Source of the DNA: Caulobacter sp. 17J65-9
GTDB lineage: Bacteria > Pseudomonadota > Alphaproteobacteria > Caulobacterales > Caulobacteraceae
DNA length: 33,435 nt
Reading direction: 5' to 3'
NCBI RefSeq assembly: GCF_010975005.1
Contig: NZ_JAAIVC010000024.1
Coordinates: forward strand, 1-33,435
Made by a program: the position numbers and the translations under genes. The notes under the pieces were generated by a model that made no database searches, had not been told where the DNA came from, and saw only the letters and a program-made list of their open reading frames with translations. Positions 1-8,819 of this stretch are shown piece by piece (positions within the stretch are counted from its first letter, which is position 1; each line of letters opens with the position of its first letter).

Positions 1-268
1 GCAGCATCGCCGCCGTGCGCCGGCGCGAAGGGTGCGTTCCCGGCTCGACGTGGGTCGCGCCGCCGCCCAGCAGCAGGGCGCGGCCGAACTCGAGGCGCAG
101 GCCGAGCAGGCGCAGGCGCAGCCAGGGCGCGCCGGCGCCGACCACCACCTTGGTCACCGTCAGGCCGGCCAGCCGCGCCGCCAGGGCGTGGCCCAGTTCG
201 TGAGCGAGGGTCGAGACCGGCGCGGACAGCAGGGCGCAGGCGAAGAAGGCCGCGGCTTGAGCGATCAT
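1..268 (-). CDS. M50-like (site-2-protease type) zinc metalloprotease, N-terminal part only
   Basis: The reading frame runs off the left edge, so only about 89 N-terminal residues are present. A hydrophobic N-terminal helix holds a classical HExxH zinc motif, HELGHA (His23, Glu24, His27). It is followed by an Ala/Leu-rich stretch and a segment VTKVVVGAGAPWLRLR, which resembles the part after the zinc site in M50 proteases, where a GxGP-like loop follows. M50 enzymes are intramembrane or membrane-embedded proteases with the zinc site in the first transmembrane helix, and this layout fits. The C-terminal NxxPxxxLDG motif that would prove membership lies outside the window. The ATG at 268 was chosen because it leaves a short lead before the helix; a weak GGAA lies about 18 bases upstream, and in-frame CTG/TTG codons further up cannot be excluded. 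It could also be a shorter M50-related peptidase. Confidence 0.75.
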   Translation of the reverse strand, partial: MIAQAAAFFACALLSAPVSTLAHELGHALAARLAGLTVTKVVVGAGAPWLRLRLLGLRLEFGRALLLGGGATHVEPGTHPSRRRTAAML

Positions 269-389
269 CGCGGCCGCGCCGCTTTCCGACAGTAGCGTCA
301 AATCTTGCCTGAGCCCGCGCCGACGTTCGCCTTAAGCTAGGGCGAGGCGGACGCGTTCGCGCTCGGGCAAATCGGCGCGGTCTCGCGCG

Positions 390-593
390 CTAGGCGCAGA
401 CCGCCCGTTCCACCGTGCGGTAGCCGCTTTCAGTTCTGAAGGTTTCCAGCCGGGTGGTGCAGCGGTCGGACGCCGCCTTGAACCCGACCTGAAAGACGAG
501 GACGGCCAGCACCGCCATGATGAGAGCCATAGCCGCATAGGCGAGTGGATTCGTCCCGAAATCCCCCCCCGCAGACACACGCGCGGTCGTCAC
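390..593 (-). CDS. small single-pass membrane protein, 67 residues
   Basis: A 67-residue protein starts with GTG at 593, behind a strong Shine-Dalgarno sequence (GGGGAGG, 7 bases upstream). Residues about 18-38 (AYAAMALIMAVLAVLVFQVG) form one transmembrane helix. The short polar N-terminus and a roughly 27-residue polar C-terminal tail with two Cys (CTTRLE and the final VCA) lie on either side. A well-formed promoter stands about 60 bases upstream. I do not recognise the family and assign no function. The overlapping 332-580 frame on the same strand is compositionally biased (Arg/Ser-rich) and has no comparable start signal, so I consider it a shadow. Confidence 0.6.
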   Translation of the reverse strand: MTTARVSAGGDFGTNPLAYAAMALIMAVLAVLVFQVGFKAASDRCTTRLETFRTESGYRTVERAVCA

Positions 594-650
594 TTGTCAG
601 CCTCCCCAGTCCTGGCGCCCTCCGAAGAAGGCGTCTCCCCCAAGGCCGAG

Positions 651-679
651 ATTACTGTGCCAACTTTGCCGCACGTCAA
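651..679 (-). promoter_or_regulatory. sigma-70-type promoter for the 67-residue membrane protein
   Basis: On the minus strand TTGACG (674-679) and AGTAAT (651-656) are separated by exactly 17 bases. This is a good housekeeping promoter in a locally AT-richer stretch. Transcription would start near 644, giving a leader of about 50 bases before the GTG at 593. Confidence 0.5.
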
Positions 680-763
680 GCGGAAATGTTAAGTTTGCGT
701 TAACCTTTTGCGACGTCGCGCGTCAGGGGCGTCCCCCGAAACACCCTTGAAACCCTTATGAAA

Positions 764-791
764 AAGGGCGGAGCCCGTCGGCTCCGCCCTT
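764..791 (-). terminator. Rho-independent terminator after the entericidin-like gene
   Basis: A perfect 12-bp stem (AAGGGCGGAGCC, loop CGTC, GGCTCCGCCCTT). On the minus strand it is followed directly by a run of T residues (complement of 761-765), as expected for termination of the gene at 836-961. On the plus strand only a short TTATTT follows, so it may work weakly in both directions. Confidence 0.85.
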
Positions 792-835
792 ATTTCGCCT
801 TGATTCCGGATGGCCGCGGCGTGCGCGCCCGCGAC

Positions 836-961
836 TCACTTGGCGGCGTCCTTCATGGCCTGACCGGCGGCCTCGAGGTCGCGGCCGACGCCCTGGACGG
901 TGTTGCAGGCGGAGAGCAGCAGACCGGCGCCGACGACGGCGAGCAGCAGAACCTTGCGCAT
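836..961 (-). CDS. entericidin-type small lipoprotein, 41 residues
   Basis: A 41-residue protein: a basic start (MRKV), a hydrophobic core, the lipobox LLSAC with Cys19 as lipidation site, and a short polar tail containing NTVQGVGRDLEAAGQA and ending in KDAAK. This is the typical pattern of the EcnA/EcnB entericidin family: tiny membrane lipoproteins, described in enterobacteria as a toxin/antidote pair and widespread as single copies elsewhere. A Shine-Dalgarno sequence (AAGGGG) lies about 8 bases before the ATG. The gene forms a complete transcription unit, with its own promoter at 1010-1039 and a strong terminator at 764-791. No second entericidin is seen nearby, so an antidote role cannot be inferred. 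Most ORF callers with a length cut-off would miss it. Confidence 0.88.
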   Translation of the reverse strand: MRKVLLLAVVGAGLLLSACNTVQGVGRDLEAAGQAMKDAAK

Positions 962-1009
962 GGAAACGTCCCCTTCGCGTGGCCCGGGCGGGGCCGGGCG
1001 ATGGCTCTA

Positions 1010-1039
1010 TGCATAGGGCGGTCGCGAGCTTGGCGGCAA
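1010..1039 (-). promoter_or_regulatory. promoter of the entericidin-like gene
   Basis: Minus-strand TTGCCG (1034-1039) and TATGCA (1010-1015), with 18 bases between them, stand about 50 bases upstream of the start codon at 961. The -10 region sits in the palindrome CTATGCATAG. The assignment rests on motif match and position only. Confidence 0.45.
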
Positions 1040-1141
1040 GGGCCGGCGGTGTCGCGGCCTGGTGAACGCAAGCGTAACCATGACCCGGGCGCCGGGGTCT
1101 GCTACGCGGAGCGCAGTTCAGCGAACCACGAAAGACAACGC

Positions 1142-2944
1142 ATGCTCGATCGACGTCAGCTCCTGGTGTCCGCGTCCGCGGCCTCGGCCGCGTGCGCCCT
1201 GCCGGCCGCCTCCGCCTTCGCGCGGACCGACGCGCTCACGCAGATGCTCGACGACACCGTCGTGCGCGCCCTGAACGACTCGCCGCAGCTGATGACCCTG
1301 ACGGGCCTGGACACCGGCGCGAACGCCGCCGCGCGCGGCCGCCTGGACGACCGCTCGCCGGTCGGGCTGGAGCGCAGCCGCGCCCTGTTCGCCGACCTGG
1401 CCAAGGGCCTGGCCCGCTACGACCCGAAGACGCTCACCGGGGCGGACTGGGTGAACCACCAGTCGGCCGCCTACCTGGCCGACACCACCCTGCAGAGCTT
1501 CAGCTTCCCGTTCGGCGACCCGAACGTCGGGGTGGCCTCGCCCTACATCGTCTCGCAGCTGTCGGGCGCCTACCGCAGCGTGCCGTCCTTCCTGGCCACC
1601 CAGCACCCGATCGGCTCGGCCGCCGACGCCGAGGCCTATCTGTCGCGCCTGTCGGCCTTCGCGGTCCTGCTGGACCAGGAGACCGCGCGGGTGAAGGCGG
1701 ACTTCGCCAAGGGGGCCGTGCCGCCGGACTTCGTGCTGAAGACCACGCTGTCCCAGTTCGCGGCCATGACCGGGGGACCGGCCGCGCAGTCGGAGCTGGT
1801 CACGGCGCTCACCCGCCGCACGAGCGCCAAGCAGATCCCGGGCGACTGGGAGAAGCGCGCGGCGGCCATCGTCGAGAAGGAGGTCCACCCGGCGCTCAAA
1901 CGCCAGGCCGACCTGCTGTCGTCCGCCCTGCCGCGCTCGACGTCCGACGCGGGCGTGTGGCGCCTGCCGGACGGGGAGGCCTACTACCGCTTCGCCGTGC
2001 GCACGGCGACGACCACCGACCTGTCGGGCGAGGAGATCCACCGGCTGGGGCTGGAGCTGGTCGCCGACCTGACCGCCAAGGCCGACGCCATCCTGCGCGC
2101 GCGCGGGCTGACCCAGGGGACGGTCGCTCAGCGGATCGCCGCCCTGCGTCGCGATCCGGCCCAGCTGTATTCGAACGACGACGCGGGCCGCGCCGCCCTG
2201 ATCGCCGACCTCCAACGCATGACCGGCGCCATGCAGGCCAGGCTGCCGAAGTGGTTCGGCCAGCTGCCGAAGGCGTCGGTGGACGTCGCGCGCATGCCCG
2301 CCTCGATCGAGGCCGGCGCGTCGGGGGCGACCTACCAGCCGCCGAGCCTGGACGGCTCCCGCCCGGGCCTGTTCTCGATCAACCTGCGCAATCTGAGCGA
2401 ATGGCCGCGCTTCGACCTGCCGACGCTGGTCTATCACGAGGCCATTCCGGGCCATCACCTGCAGAACGCCCTGATGATCGAGGCCGCCGGCCTGCCGATG
2501 CTGCGGCGCATGCCGCTGTTCTCGGGCTATTCCGAGGGCTGGGCGCTGTACGCCGAGCAGCTGGCCGACGAGATGGGCGTCTACGCCGACGATCCGCTGG
2601 GCCGGCTGGGCTACCACGCCTCCATGCTGTTCCGCGCGGCGCGCCTGGTCGTGGACTCCGGCATCCACCACAAGCGCTGGAGCCGCGCCCAGGCTGTCGC
2701 CTACATGTCCGAGACCCTGGGCGACGCCGAGACCTCCACCGCCCGCGAGGTCGAGCGCTACTGCGTGCAGCCCGGCCAGGCGTCCAGCTACATGCTGGGC
2801 TGGCGGGTCTGGACGGAGGCGCGCACGCGCGCCCAGGCGCGGCTGGGTTCGCGCTTCGACATCCGCACCTTCCACGACAAGGGGCTTCTGGCCGGCAGCA
2901 TGCCGCTGGACGTGCTGGCGCGGGTGATCGACGACTGGGCGTAG
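1142..2944 (+). CDS. DUF885-family metallohydrolase with Tat signal, 600 residues
   Basis: This is a DUF885 protein of normal family length (about 600 residues), with the signature HEAIPGHH at residues 432-439 (HExxxGHH-type zinc motif) and the downstream GYSEGWALY segment with Glu465, a likely third ligand. Both are hallmarks of this putative peptidase/hydrolase family, whose substrates are mostly unknown. The N-terminus [15 protein letters not shown] followed by a hydrophobic stretch and AFA looks like a Tat signal, suggesting folded, metal-loaded export to the periplasm. The frame stays open upstream to 758, but that part crosses the entericidin gene and its terminator on the other strand and has no family character, so I start at the ATG at 1142 directly before the signal peptide. 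The Shine-Dalgarno sequence is weak (GAAAGA). No obvious operon partner. Confidence 0.9.
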   Translation: MLDRRQLLVSASAASAACALPAASAFARTDALTQMLDDTVVRALNDSPQLMTLTGLDTGANAAARGRLDDRSPVGLERSRALFADLAKGLARYDPKTLTGADWVNHQSAAYLADTTLQSFSFPFGDPNVGVASPYIVSQLSGAYRSVPSFLATQHPIGSAADAEAYLSRLSAFAVLLDQETARVKADFAKGAVPPDFVLKTTLSQFAAMTGGPAAQSELVTALTRRTSAKQIPGDWEKRAAAIVEKEVHPALKRQADLLSSALPRSTSDAGVWRLPDGEAYYRFAVRTATTTDLSGEEIHRLGLELVADLTAKADAILRARGLTQGTVAQRIAALRRDPAQLYSNDDAGRAALIADLQRMTGAMQARLPKWFGQLPKASVDVARMPASIEAGASGATYQPPSLDGSRPGLFSINLRNLSEWPRFDLPTLVYHEAIPGHHLQNALMIEAAGLPMLRRMPLFSGYSEGWALYAEQLADEMGVYADDPLGRLGYHASMLFRAARLVVDSGIHHKRWSRAQAVAYMSETLGDAETSTAREVERYCVQPGQASSYMLGWRVWTEARTRAQARLGSRFDIRTFHDKGLLAGSMPLDVLARVIDDWA

Positions 2945-3030
2945 GGCGCGACAGTCGATCCTCTGGGGGCGTCGCTCGACAAGCGCGGCGATTGCTCCCA
3001 GAAATCGACGTTCTTCTCGCCGGGGTGGCC

Positions 3031-3513
3031 ATGGAATTGATTTCGCCCTTGCCGCGTGACGAGTGCGTCCGCCGGCTGGAGTCGGTCGTCGACCCTTCAT
3101 TGCTACTGTTCGGGTCGAAGCCGCTTCGGGGAGGCGTGTCCGCCGGCGGGTTCCACGTCAGCAAGCGCACCTGGTACCGAAACGATTTCAAGACCTGGAT
3201 GTCCGGCTCTTTCGAGAGCCACGGGGCTGGAACCCGTGTCCGCTGCCGTTTCGGCATGCATCCGCTCACCCTGGTGTTCTTCGCGATCTGGTTCGGCGCC
3301 GTGGGGCTGATGGGGTGGCCTCTGATTGCCGCCGGCGCCGGCGCCGCTATCGAAAATCCGAGCCTGATCTTCGAGCCGACGTTCTGGATCATGGCGATCC
3401 CGCTCGGGATGGTGGTGTTCGGCGCCGCCATTGTGGGGTTCGGCCGTCTGCTCGCGACCGGCGAGCAGGGCTATCTGGAAGCGATCGTCCGGCGGACGCT
3501 CGAAGCCGCCTAG
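3031..3513 (+). CDS. hypothetical two-helix membrane protein, 160 residues
   Basis: I do not recognise the family. A soluble N-terminal part of about 75 residues contains KRTWYRNDFKTWMSG and a GAGTRVRCRFGMHP stretch that reads like a beta-rich domain. Two hydrophobic segments follow, LTLVFFAIWFGAVGLMGWPL (about 79-98) and FWIMAIPLGMVVFGAAIVGF (about 117-136), and a short cytosolic tail. This is the layout of many small bacterial proteins in which a membrane-linked domain is followed by a helical hairpin. The ATG at 3031 has GGGG about 9 bases upstream. It lies 86 bases downstream of the DUF885 gene and is closed by a strong shared terminator. Confidence 0.72.
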   Translation: MELISPLPRDECVRRLESVVDPSLLLFGSKPLRGGVSAGGFHVSKRTWYRNDFKTWMSGSFESHGAGTRVRCRFGMHPLTLVFFAIWFGAVGLMGWPLIAAGAGAAIENPSLIFEPTFWIMAIPLGMVVFGAAIVGFGRLLATGEQGYLEAIVRRTLEAA

Positions 3514-3539
3514 CGGGGGGCTCGTCTAACGCAAAGAAA

Positions 3540-3567
3540 AACCCCCGGGCCTCGCGGCCCGGGGGTT
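3540..3567. terminator. bidirectional terminator between the 3031-3513 gene and groL
   Basis: A perfect 12-bp stem (AACCCCCGGGCC, loop TCGC, GGCCCGGGGGTT). The plus strand continues CTTTGTTT, and the minus strand continues TTTCTTTG. Both genes point at it, so it can end both convergent transcripts. Confidence 0.88.
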
Positions 3568-3602
3568 CTTTGTTTCCAGCGATGGCCGGAGACGTGGACT
3601 GA

Positions 3603-5348
<1,746 letters not shown>

Positions 5349-5375
5349 TCAGCCTTGCGGCGAGGCCAGTCCGGA

Positions 5376-5687
5376 TCAGGCGGCCTTGGCGGCGGCGTCG
5401 CGATCGACCACGCCCAGGATGTCGGACTCCTTCATGATCAGGAGGTCCTTGCCGTCGATACGCACTTCCGTGCCCGACCACTTGCCGAACAGGATGCGGT
5501 CGCCGGCCTTCACGTCCAGCTCGACGCGCTTGCCGGCTTCGTCGCGGGCGCCCGGGCCGACGGCCAGGACTTCGCCTTCCTGCGGCTTTTCCTTCGCGGT
5601 GTCGGGGATGATGATCCCGCCCTTGGTCTTCTCTTCCTCTTCCACGCGCTTCACGAGCACGCGGTCGCCGAGCGGACGAAACTTCAT
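5376..5687 (-). CDS. groS: co-chaperonin GroES, 103 residues
   Basis: A typical Gro[16 protein letters not shown] at the start, the mobile loop [20 protein letters not shown] that binds GroEL, and the conserved [13 protein letters not shown] and [12 protein letters not shown] at the end. The ATG at 5687 is preferred over the upstream in-frame codons because it gives the conserved N-terminus and has GGAG and GAGG upstream. The last residues ([11 protein letters not shown]) extend a little past the usual end after the final beta strand. It is the first gene of the groESL operon and caps the GroEL ring during folding. Confidence 0.97.
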   Translation of the reverse strand: MKFRPLGDRVLVKRVEEEEKTKGGIIIPDTAKEKPQEGEVLAVGPGARDEAGKRVELDVKAGDRILFGKWSGTEVRIDGKDLLIMKESDILGVVDRDAAAKAA

Positions 5688-5733
5688 CTGCCTCATCTCC
5701 GTATGGATCAAAGTCCCCCAGAGGCGCCCGCGA

Positions 5734-5760
5734 TTAGCAGTCGCGTCCCCTGAGTGCTAA
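5734..5760 (-). promoter_or_regulatory. CIRCE operator (HrcA site) of groESL
   Basis: TTAGCAGTC - 9 bases - GAGTGCTAA, against the CIRCE consensus TTAGCACTC-N9-GAGTGCTAA. The right arm is perfect and the left arm has one mismatch (G for C at position 7). It lies about 47 bases before the groS start and just downstream of the likely -10 element, covering the transcription start region, as expected for HrcA repression. Confidence 0.93.
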
Positions 5761-5769
5761 CGCGCCGGG

Positions 5770-5798
5770 GACGTAAGGAGGCGGCCAAAACGAGTCAA
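5770..5798 (-). promoter_or_regulatory. likely groESL promoter
   Basis: On the minus strand TTGACT (5793-5798) is followed after 17 bases by TACGTC (5770-5775). The -35 is good, but the -10 is poor. CCCTTGA around the -35 could also be read as a sigma-32-type CTTGA element, which would fit heat-shock control. The CIRCE operator follows 10 bases downstream. Confidence 0.45.
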
Positions 5799-5884
5799 GG
5801 GCGGCCGAGCCGGAAACAGCCGGGCTTTTTTCCGGGGCCGCGCCCAGCCTATATGGGAGTTAGCTTTTCCGAGGGGAGCCTAAA

Positions 5885-6286
5885 GTGTCGGGTCTGGAGA
5901 TCGCGCTCGTGCTGGGCGGGCTGGCGGCGTTCGCCGGCGCGGCCGTGGGCATGTTGGCGCTGGGCGGCTGGGACGCCGCCGACCTCGGCTTCTCGCCGCC
6001 GTCCGGCCAGCGGCTGACGATCGGCGCTTATCTGTTGGCCTCGCACGCGGTGACCGCGGCGACGCTGTGGCAGGCTCCCAAGATCGGATCCTGCCTGGCG
6101 GCTTCGCTGGGAGCGGGCTGGCTGGGGGCCGCGGCCGCCGGTCTGATCGCGCTGGCGGCGGCGCCCGCCAATCCCGCCAAACGGGCGCGCGCGGCGGCCT
6201 TCCGGGTGGCGATGGGCCTGGCCCTGCTGGCCCCGCTGTGGGCCTACGTGCAGCTGATCCGGGCGGCGACGGCCGGGATCATCTGA
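5885..6286 (+). CDS. hypothetical four-helix membrane protein, 133 residues
   Basis: An Ala/Gly/Leu-rich integral membrane protein with about four helices: residues 4-26 (LEIALVLGGLAAFAGAAVGM), about 47-63, about 70-93 and about 104-126. The GTG start at 5885 has a strong Shine-Dalgarno sequence (GAGGGGAG, about 5 bases upstream). A promoter may lie in the 85 bases shared with the groESL promoter, from which it diverges. The gene ends 15 bases from the 3' end of the convergent histidine kinase gene. Family not recognised. Confidence 0.7.
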   Translation: MSGLEIALVLGGLAAFAGAAVGMLALGGWDAADLGFSPPSGQRLTIGAYLLASHAVTAATLWQAPKIGSCLAASLGAGWLGAAAAGLIALAAAPANPAKRARAAAFRVAMGLALLAPLWAYVQLIRAATAGII

Positions 6287-6301
6287 CCCTCAGCCTGATC
6301 C

Positions 6302-7999
6302 TCAGCCCTGCCGCTTGGGCGTGAAGACCAGGCTGACCCGCAGGCCGCCGTCCGGTCCCGCGCCGACCTCCAGGTCGGCCGAGAGATCGGCGGCCATGGC
6401 CCGCACCACCTTCATGCCCAGCCCGGAGCCGGCCGGCTTGGCGCCGGGGGCCATGCCCACGCCGTCGTCCTCGACGCAGACCTCCAGGCGCGGCCCGTGC
6501 GGTTCGAGCCGGACCCGGATCTCGCCGGGCCGGCCGTCGGGATAGGCGTACTTCGCGGCGTTGGTGACCAGCTCAGCCACCGCCACGCCGACGCCCACCG
6601 CCATGTCGGCGTCGACCAGCACTTCGCGCTCGCCGCGGAACTGCAGGCGCGGGCCCGCCCCCTCCAGCGACTCGGCCAGCTCGACCACCAGGTGCTGGAG
6701 GTAGGCCTTCAGATCGACGTGCCCGGCCCCGTCGTCGCCGTAGAGGCGCTGGTGCACCCGCCCGACGGCCAGGATGCGGGCGCGGGTGTCCTGCAGGGCG
6801 GCGCGCGCGCCGGGGTCCTTCACCGCCTCGGCCTGCAGGGCGACCAGCGAGCTGACCAGCTGCAGGCTGTTGGCCACCCGGTGATTGACCTCGCGCAGCA
6901 GGAACTCCGCCTTGCTCTTGGCGCGCAGCGCCTCCGTCTCGGCGGCCTGGGCGCGGGCCAGGCCGTTGGCCTGGGCGCGGGCGGCGGCGGCCGAGGTGGC
7001 GGTCAGGGCGAAGCCGGCCAGCAGGATCGGCAGGGCGGTGCGCCACCAGGGCGGGGCGGGGAAGCCCTCGTTGGCGCGCAGCTGCATGACCCAGGTGCGC
7101 CCGGCCACGTCGAGGCGGCGCTCGACGCGGAAACGGCTGGGCCGGCGGCTCTCGACCGTCGGCGAGGAGAACAGCAGGCCCGCTTCGCCGCCGGCCGCGT
7201 CGAAAACCTCGACGTCGACCTGGTCGAGCAGGCCGGTGCCCGCGAACACCTGGCGGAACAGGTCGTGCGCGCGGAACGGGGAATAGACCCAGCCGATCAG
7301 GTCGGCGCGGCGGTCGGCCACCGTCTCCGGCGTGCTGCCGCGTATGTAGACCGGCGTGTAGATCAGGAAGCCCGGCTGCTTTTCGTGGTCGAGTTCCTGC
7401 ACCAGCACGACCCGGCCCGAGGCGGCCGGCACGCCCAGGTCGCGGGCGCGATCCATCGCCTCGCGCCGGATCGGCTCCGACATCATGTCGAAGCCCAGGG
7501 CCGCGCGGTTGCGGCGGTCCTTCGGCAGCAGATAGATGATCGCGCTTTCGGGGGCGGGGCCCGGCCAGGGGGTCACGCCGGCCGGCAGGGCGGACAGCAT
7601 GCGCCCCGGGTGGCGCGGCGCGCGCCGGTCGATGCGCGCGGTGTAGCCCAGCCCCTGAACGCCGGGATAGCGGCGCTCCAGCTCGAGCTGGGCGGCGTAG
7701 CGCGCGAACTCGGCTTCGGTCACCTCGTCGCTGGCCGAGAACAGGCCCGAGGCGCCGTTCAGCAGGGCGACGTAGGTGTCCAGCCGGTTCTGGGTGTTCA
7801 GCACGGTCTGGTCGGCGAGGCGGGCGAAGCGCTCGTGGGTGCGCTGCTCGACCAGGTTCTGCGACCAGGCGGCGATGACGAGCGTCAGCATCGCGCCGAC
7901 GATCGCGACCACGTCGGGCCTCACCACCAATCGCCGCAGGGTCCCCGCCGCTTTCAGCACATCCTCCCGAGCTCGCCGAGGCGAATAAGCGACGCGCAT
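6302..7999 (-). CDS. CHASE-domain sensor histidine kinase (HisKA_2/HWE type), 565 residues
   Basis: Membrane sensor kinase. Helix 1 is at about 29-45 (VVAIVGAMLTLVIAAW) and helix 2 at about 321-340. The extracytoplasmic loop between them is a CHASE domain (about 65-250; RYPGVQGLGY and GFDMMSEPIRREAMDRARDLG are characteristic). The cytoplasmic part holds a HisKA_2-type dimerisation helix, LLREVNHRVANSLQLVSSL, with His373 as phosphorylation site. The ATPase domain has an N box (ELVTNAAKYAYP, 477-488), a G1 box (EDDGVGM, 510-516) and a G2 box (GSGLGMKVV, 524-532). CHASE domains bind small ligands such as cytokinin-like molecules or peptides. No response regulator is adjacent, so it is an orphan kinase. 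The ATG at 7999 lacks a visible Shine-Dalgarno sequence; the in-frame GTG near residue 14, next to GGGAGG, is an alternative start. Confidence 0.93.
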   Translation of the reverse strand: MRVAYSPRRAREDVLKAAGTLRRLVVRPDVVAIVGAMLTLVIAAWSQNLVEQRTHERFARLADQTVLNTQNRLDTYVALLNGASGLFSASDEVTEAEFARYAAQLELERRYPGVQGLGYTARIDRRAPRHPGRMLSALPAGVTPWPGPAPESAIIYLLPKDRRNRAALGFDMMSEPIRREAMDRARDLGVPAASGRVVLVQELDHEKQPGFLIYTPVYIRGSTPETVADRRADLIGWVYSPFRAHDLFRQVFAGTGLLDQVDVEVFDAAGGEAGLLFSSPTVESRRPSRFRVERRLDVAGRTWVMQLRANEGFPAPPWWRTALPILLAGFALTATSAAAARAQANGLARAQAAETEALRAKSKAEFLLREVNHRVANSLQLVSSLVALQAEAVKDPGARAALQDTRARILAVGRVHQRLYGDDGAGHVDLKAYLQHLVVELAESLEGAGPRLQFRGEREVLVDADMAVGVGVAVAELVTNAAKYAYPDGRPGEIRVRLEPHGPRLEVCVEDDGVGMAPGAKPAGSGLGMKVVRAMAADLSADLEVGAGPDGGLRVSLVFTPKRQG

Positions 8000-8118
8000 C
8001 TACAGCAGTTGCCGATGATCGGGAAAAACGGCGCTCTGTCGAGGGCGGGCGCCCCTCGGCGCGTCGTCCAGGCGATTTTTCCGCCCTGATTTTTGCGGAC
8101 CTGCGGCGCCCTCGCGCC

Positions 8119-8133
8119 TGTCCTGAAAGGACA
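8119..8133. repeat. inverted repeat TGTCCT-GAA-AGGACA between divergent genes
   Basis: A perfect 6-bp dyad with a 3-base centre lies between the start of the histidine kinase (minus strand) and the serine hydrolase (plus strand, start 8217). Position suggests a regulator site, or a short hairpin in the leader. No regulator is identified. Confidence 0.35.
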
Positions 8134-8216
8134 AGCTCGTGTCGCGCTTTGCGAAGCGGGCCGGGACGGGCCTGCTAGCTTCGGCGCCGATGGCGAAGAC
8201 GAGGAGAGCCGCGCTG

Positions 8217-8789
8217 ATGGAGACCACCGTCCTGATCGTTCCGGGGCTGCGCGACCACGTGGCCGAGCACTGGCAGACCCTGCTGGCCGCGGAGCTTCCG
8301 CGCGTGCGCACCGTGCCGCCGCTGGAGCACGACCGGCTGAGCTGCGCGGCCAGGGTCGAGGCGCTGGACCAGGCGCTGTCGCAGATCGAGGGGCCGGTGG
8401 TCCTGGTCGCCCACAGCGCCGGCGTGATGATGGTGGCGCACTGGGCGCAGCGCGGCCGGCGCGCCATCAAGGGCGCGCTGCTGGCCGCTCCGGCCGACGT
8501 CGAGACGCCGTTCCCGGCCCCCTATCCGACCACGGAGGAACTGCGCGCCCACGGCTGGCTGCCGATCCCGCGCGCGCGCCTGCCGTTCCCGAGCATCCTC
8601 GCCGCCAGCGAGAACGATCCGCTGGCCGGTTTCGACCGGGCGGCCGGGCTGGCGCGCGACTGGGGCAGCCGGCTGGTGAACATCGGCGCGGCCGGCCACC
8701 TGAACCCGGCGTCGGGCTTCGGGCCGTGGCCGCAGGCGAAGGCCTTCATCGACGAGCTCGACCGGGAGCTCGCCGACCAGGCCGGCTGA
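8217..8789 (+). CDS. RBBP9/YdeN-family alpha/beta serine hydrolase, 190 residues
   Basis: A small alpha/beta hydrolase of the RBBP9/YdeN family: TVLIVPGLRDHVAEHWQTLL at the start, the nucleophile elbow AHSAG with Ser67, the acid in ASENDPLA and the catalytic His in AAGHLNPASGFGPWP, all in the family's usual positions and length. It is cytosolic with no signal peptide; natural substrates of this family are poorly known. The frame is open upstream to 8139, but homology-like sequence begins at METTVLIVPG. GAGGAGAG about 10 bases upstream supports the ATG at 8217. It runs toward the aldehyde dehydrogenase gene, with 13 bases between the stops. Confidence 0.88.
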   Translation: METTVLIVPGLRDHVAEHWQTLLAAELPRVRTVPPLEHDRLSCAARVEALDQALSQIEGPVVLVAHSAGVMMVAHWAQRGRRAIKGALLAAPADVETPFPAPYPTTEELRAHGWLPIPRARLPFPSILAASENDPLAGFDRAAGLARDWGSRLVNIGAAGHLNPASGFGPWPQAKAFIDELDRELADQAG

Positions 8790-8790
8790 A

Positions 8791-8819
8791 CCGGCGGGGC
8801 GCTTACTTGCGCCCGCCGG
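8791..8819. terminator. hairpin between convergent serine hydrolase and aldehyde dehydrogenase genes
   Basis: CCGGCGGGGCGC - TTACTT - GCGCCCGCCGG folds into an 11-bp stem with a single bulged G at 8796. The stop codon of the minus-strand gene lies in the loop. There is no T tract, so it is a terminator-like hairpin at best. Confidence 0.4.

Noticed and set aside
15-295. Two plus-strand frames at the left edge
   Set aside because: They are antisense to the M50-like gene, whose HELGHA motif is convincing.
1007-1016. Palindrome CTATGCATAG in the entericidin promoter
   Set aside because: Ten-base palindromes are common by chance; it is better explained as part of the -10 region.
758-1141. Upstream extension of the DUF885 frame
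   Set aside because: It crosses the entericidin gene, its promoter and its terminator on the other strand; the natural N-terminus with Tat signal begins at 1142.
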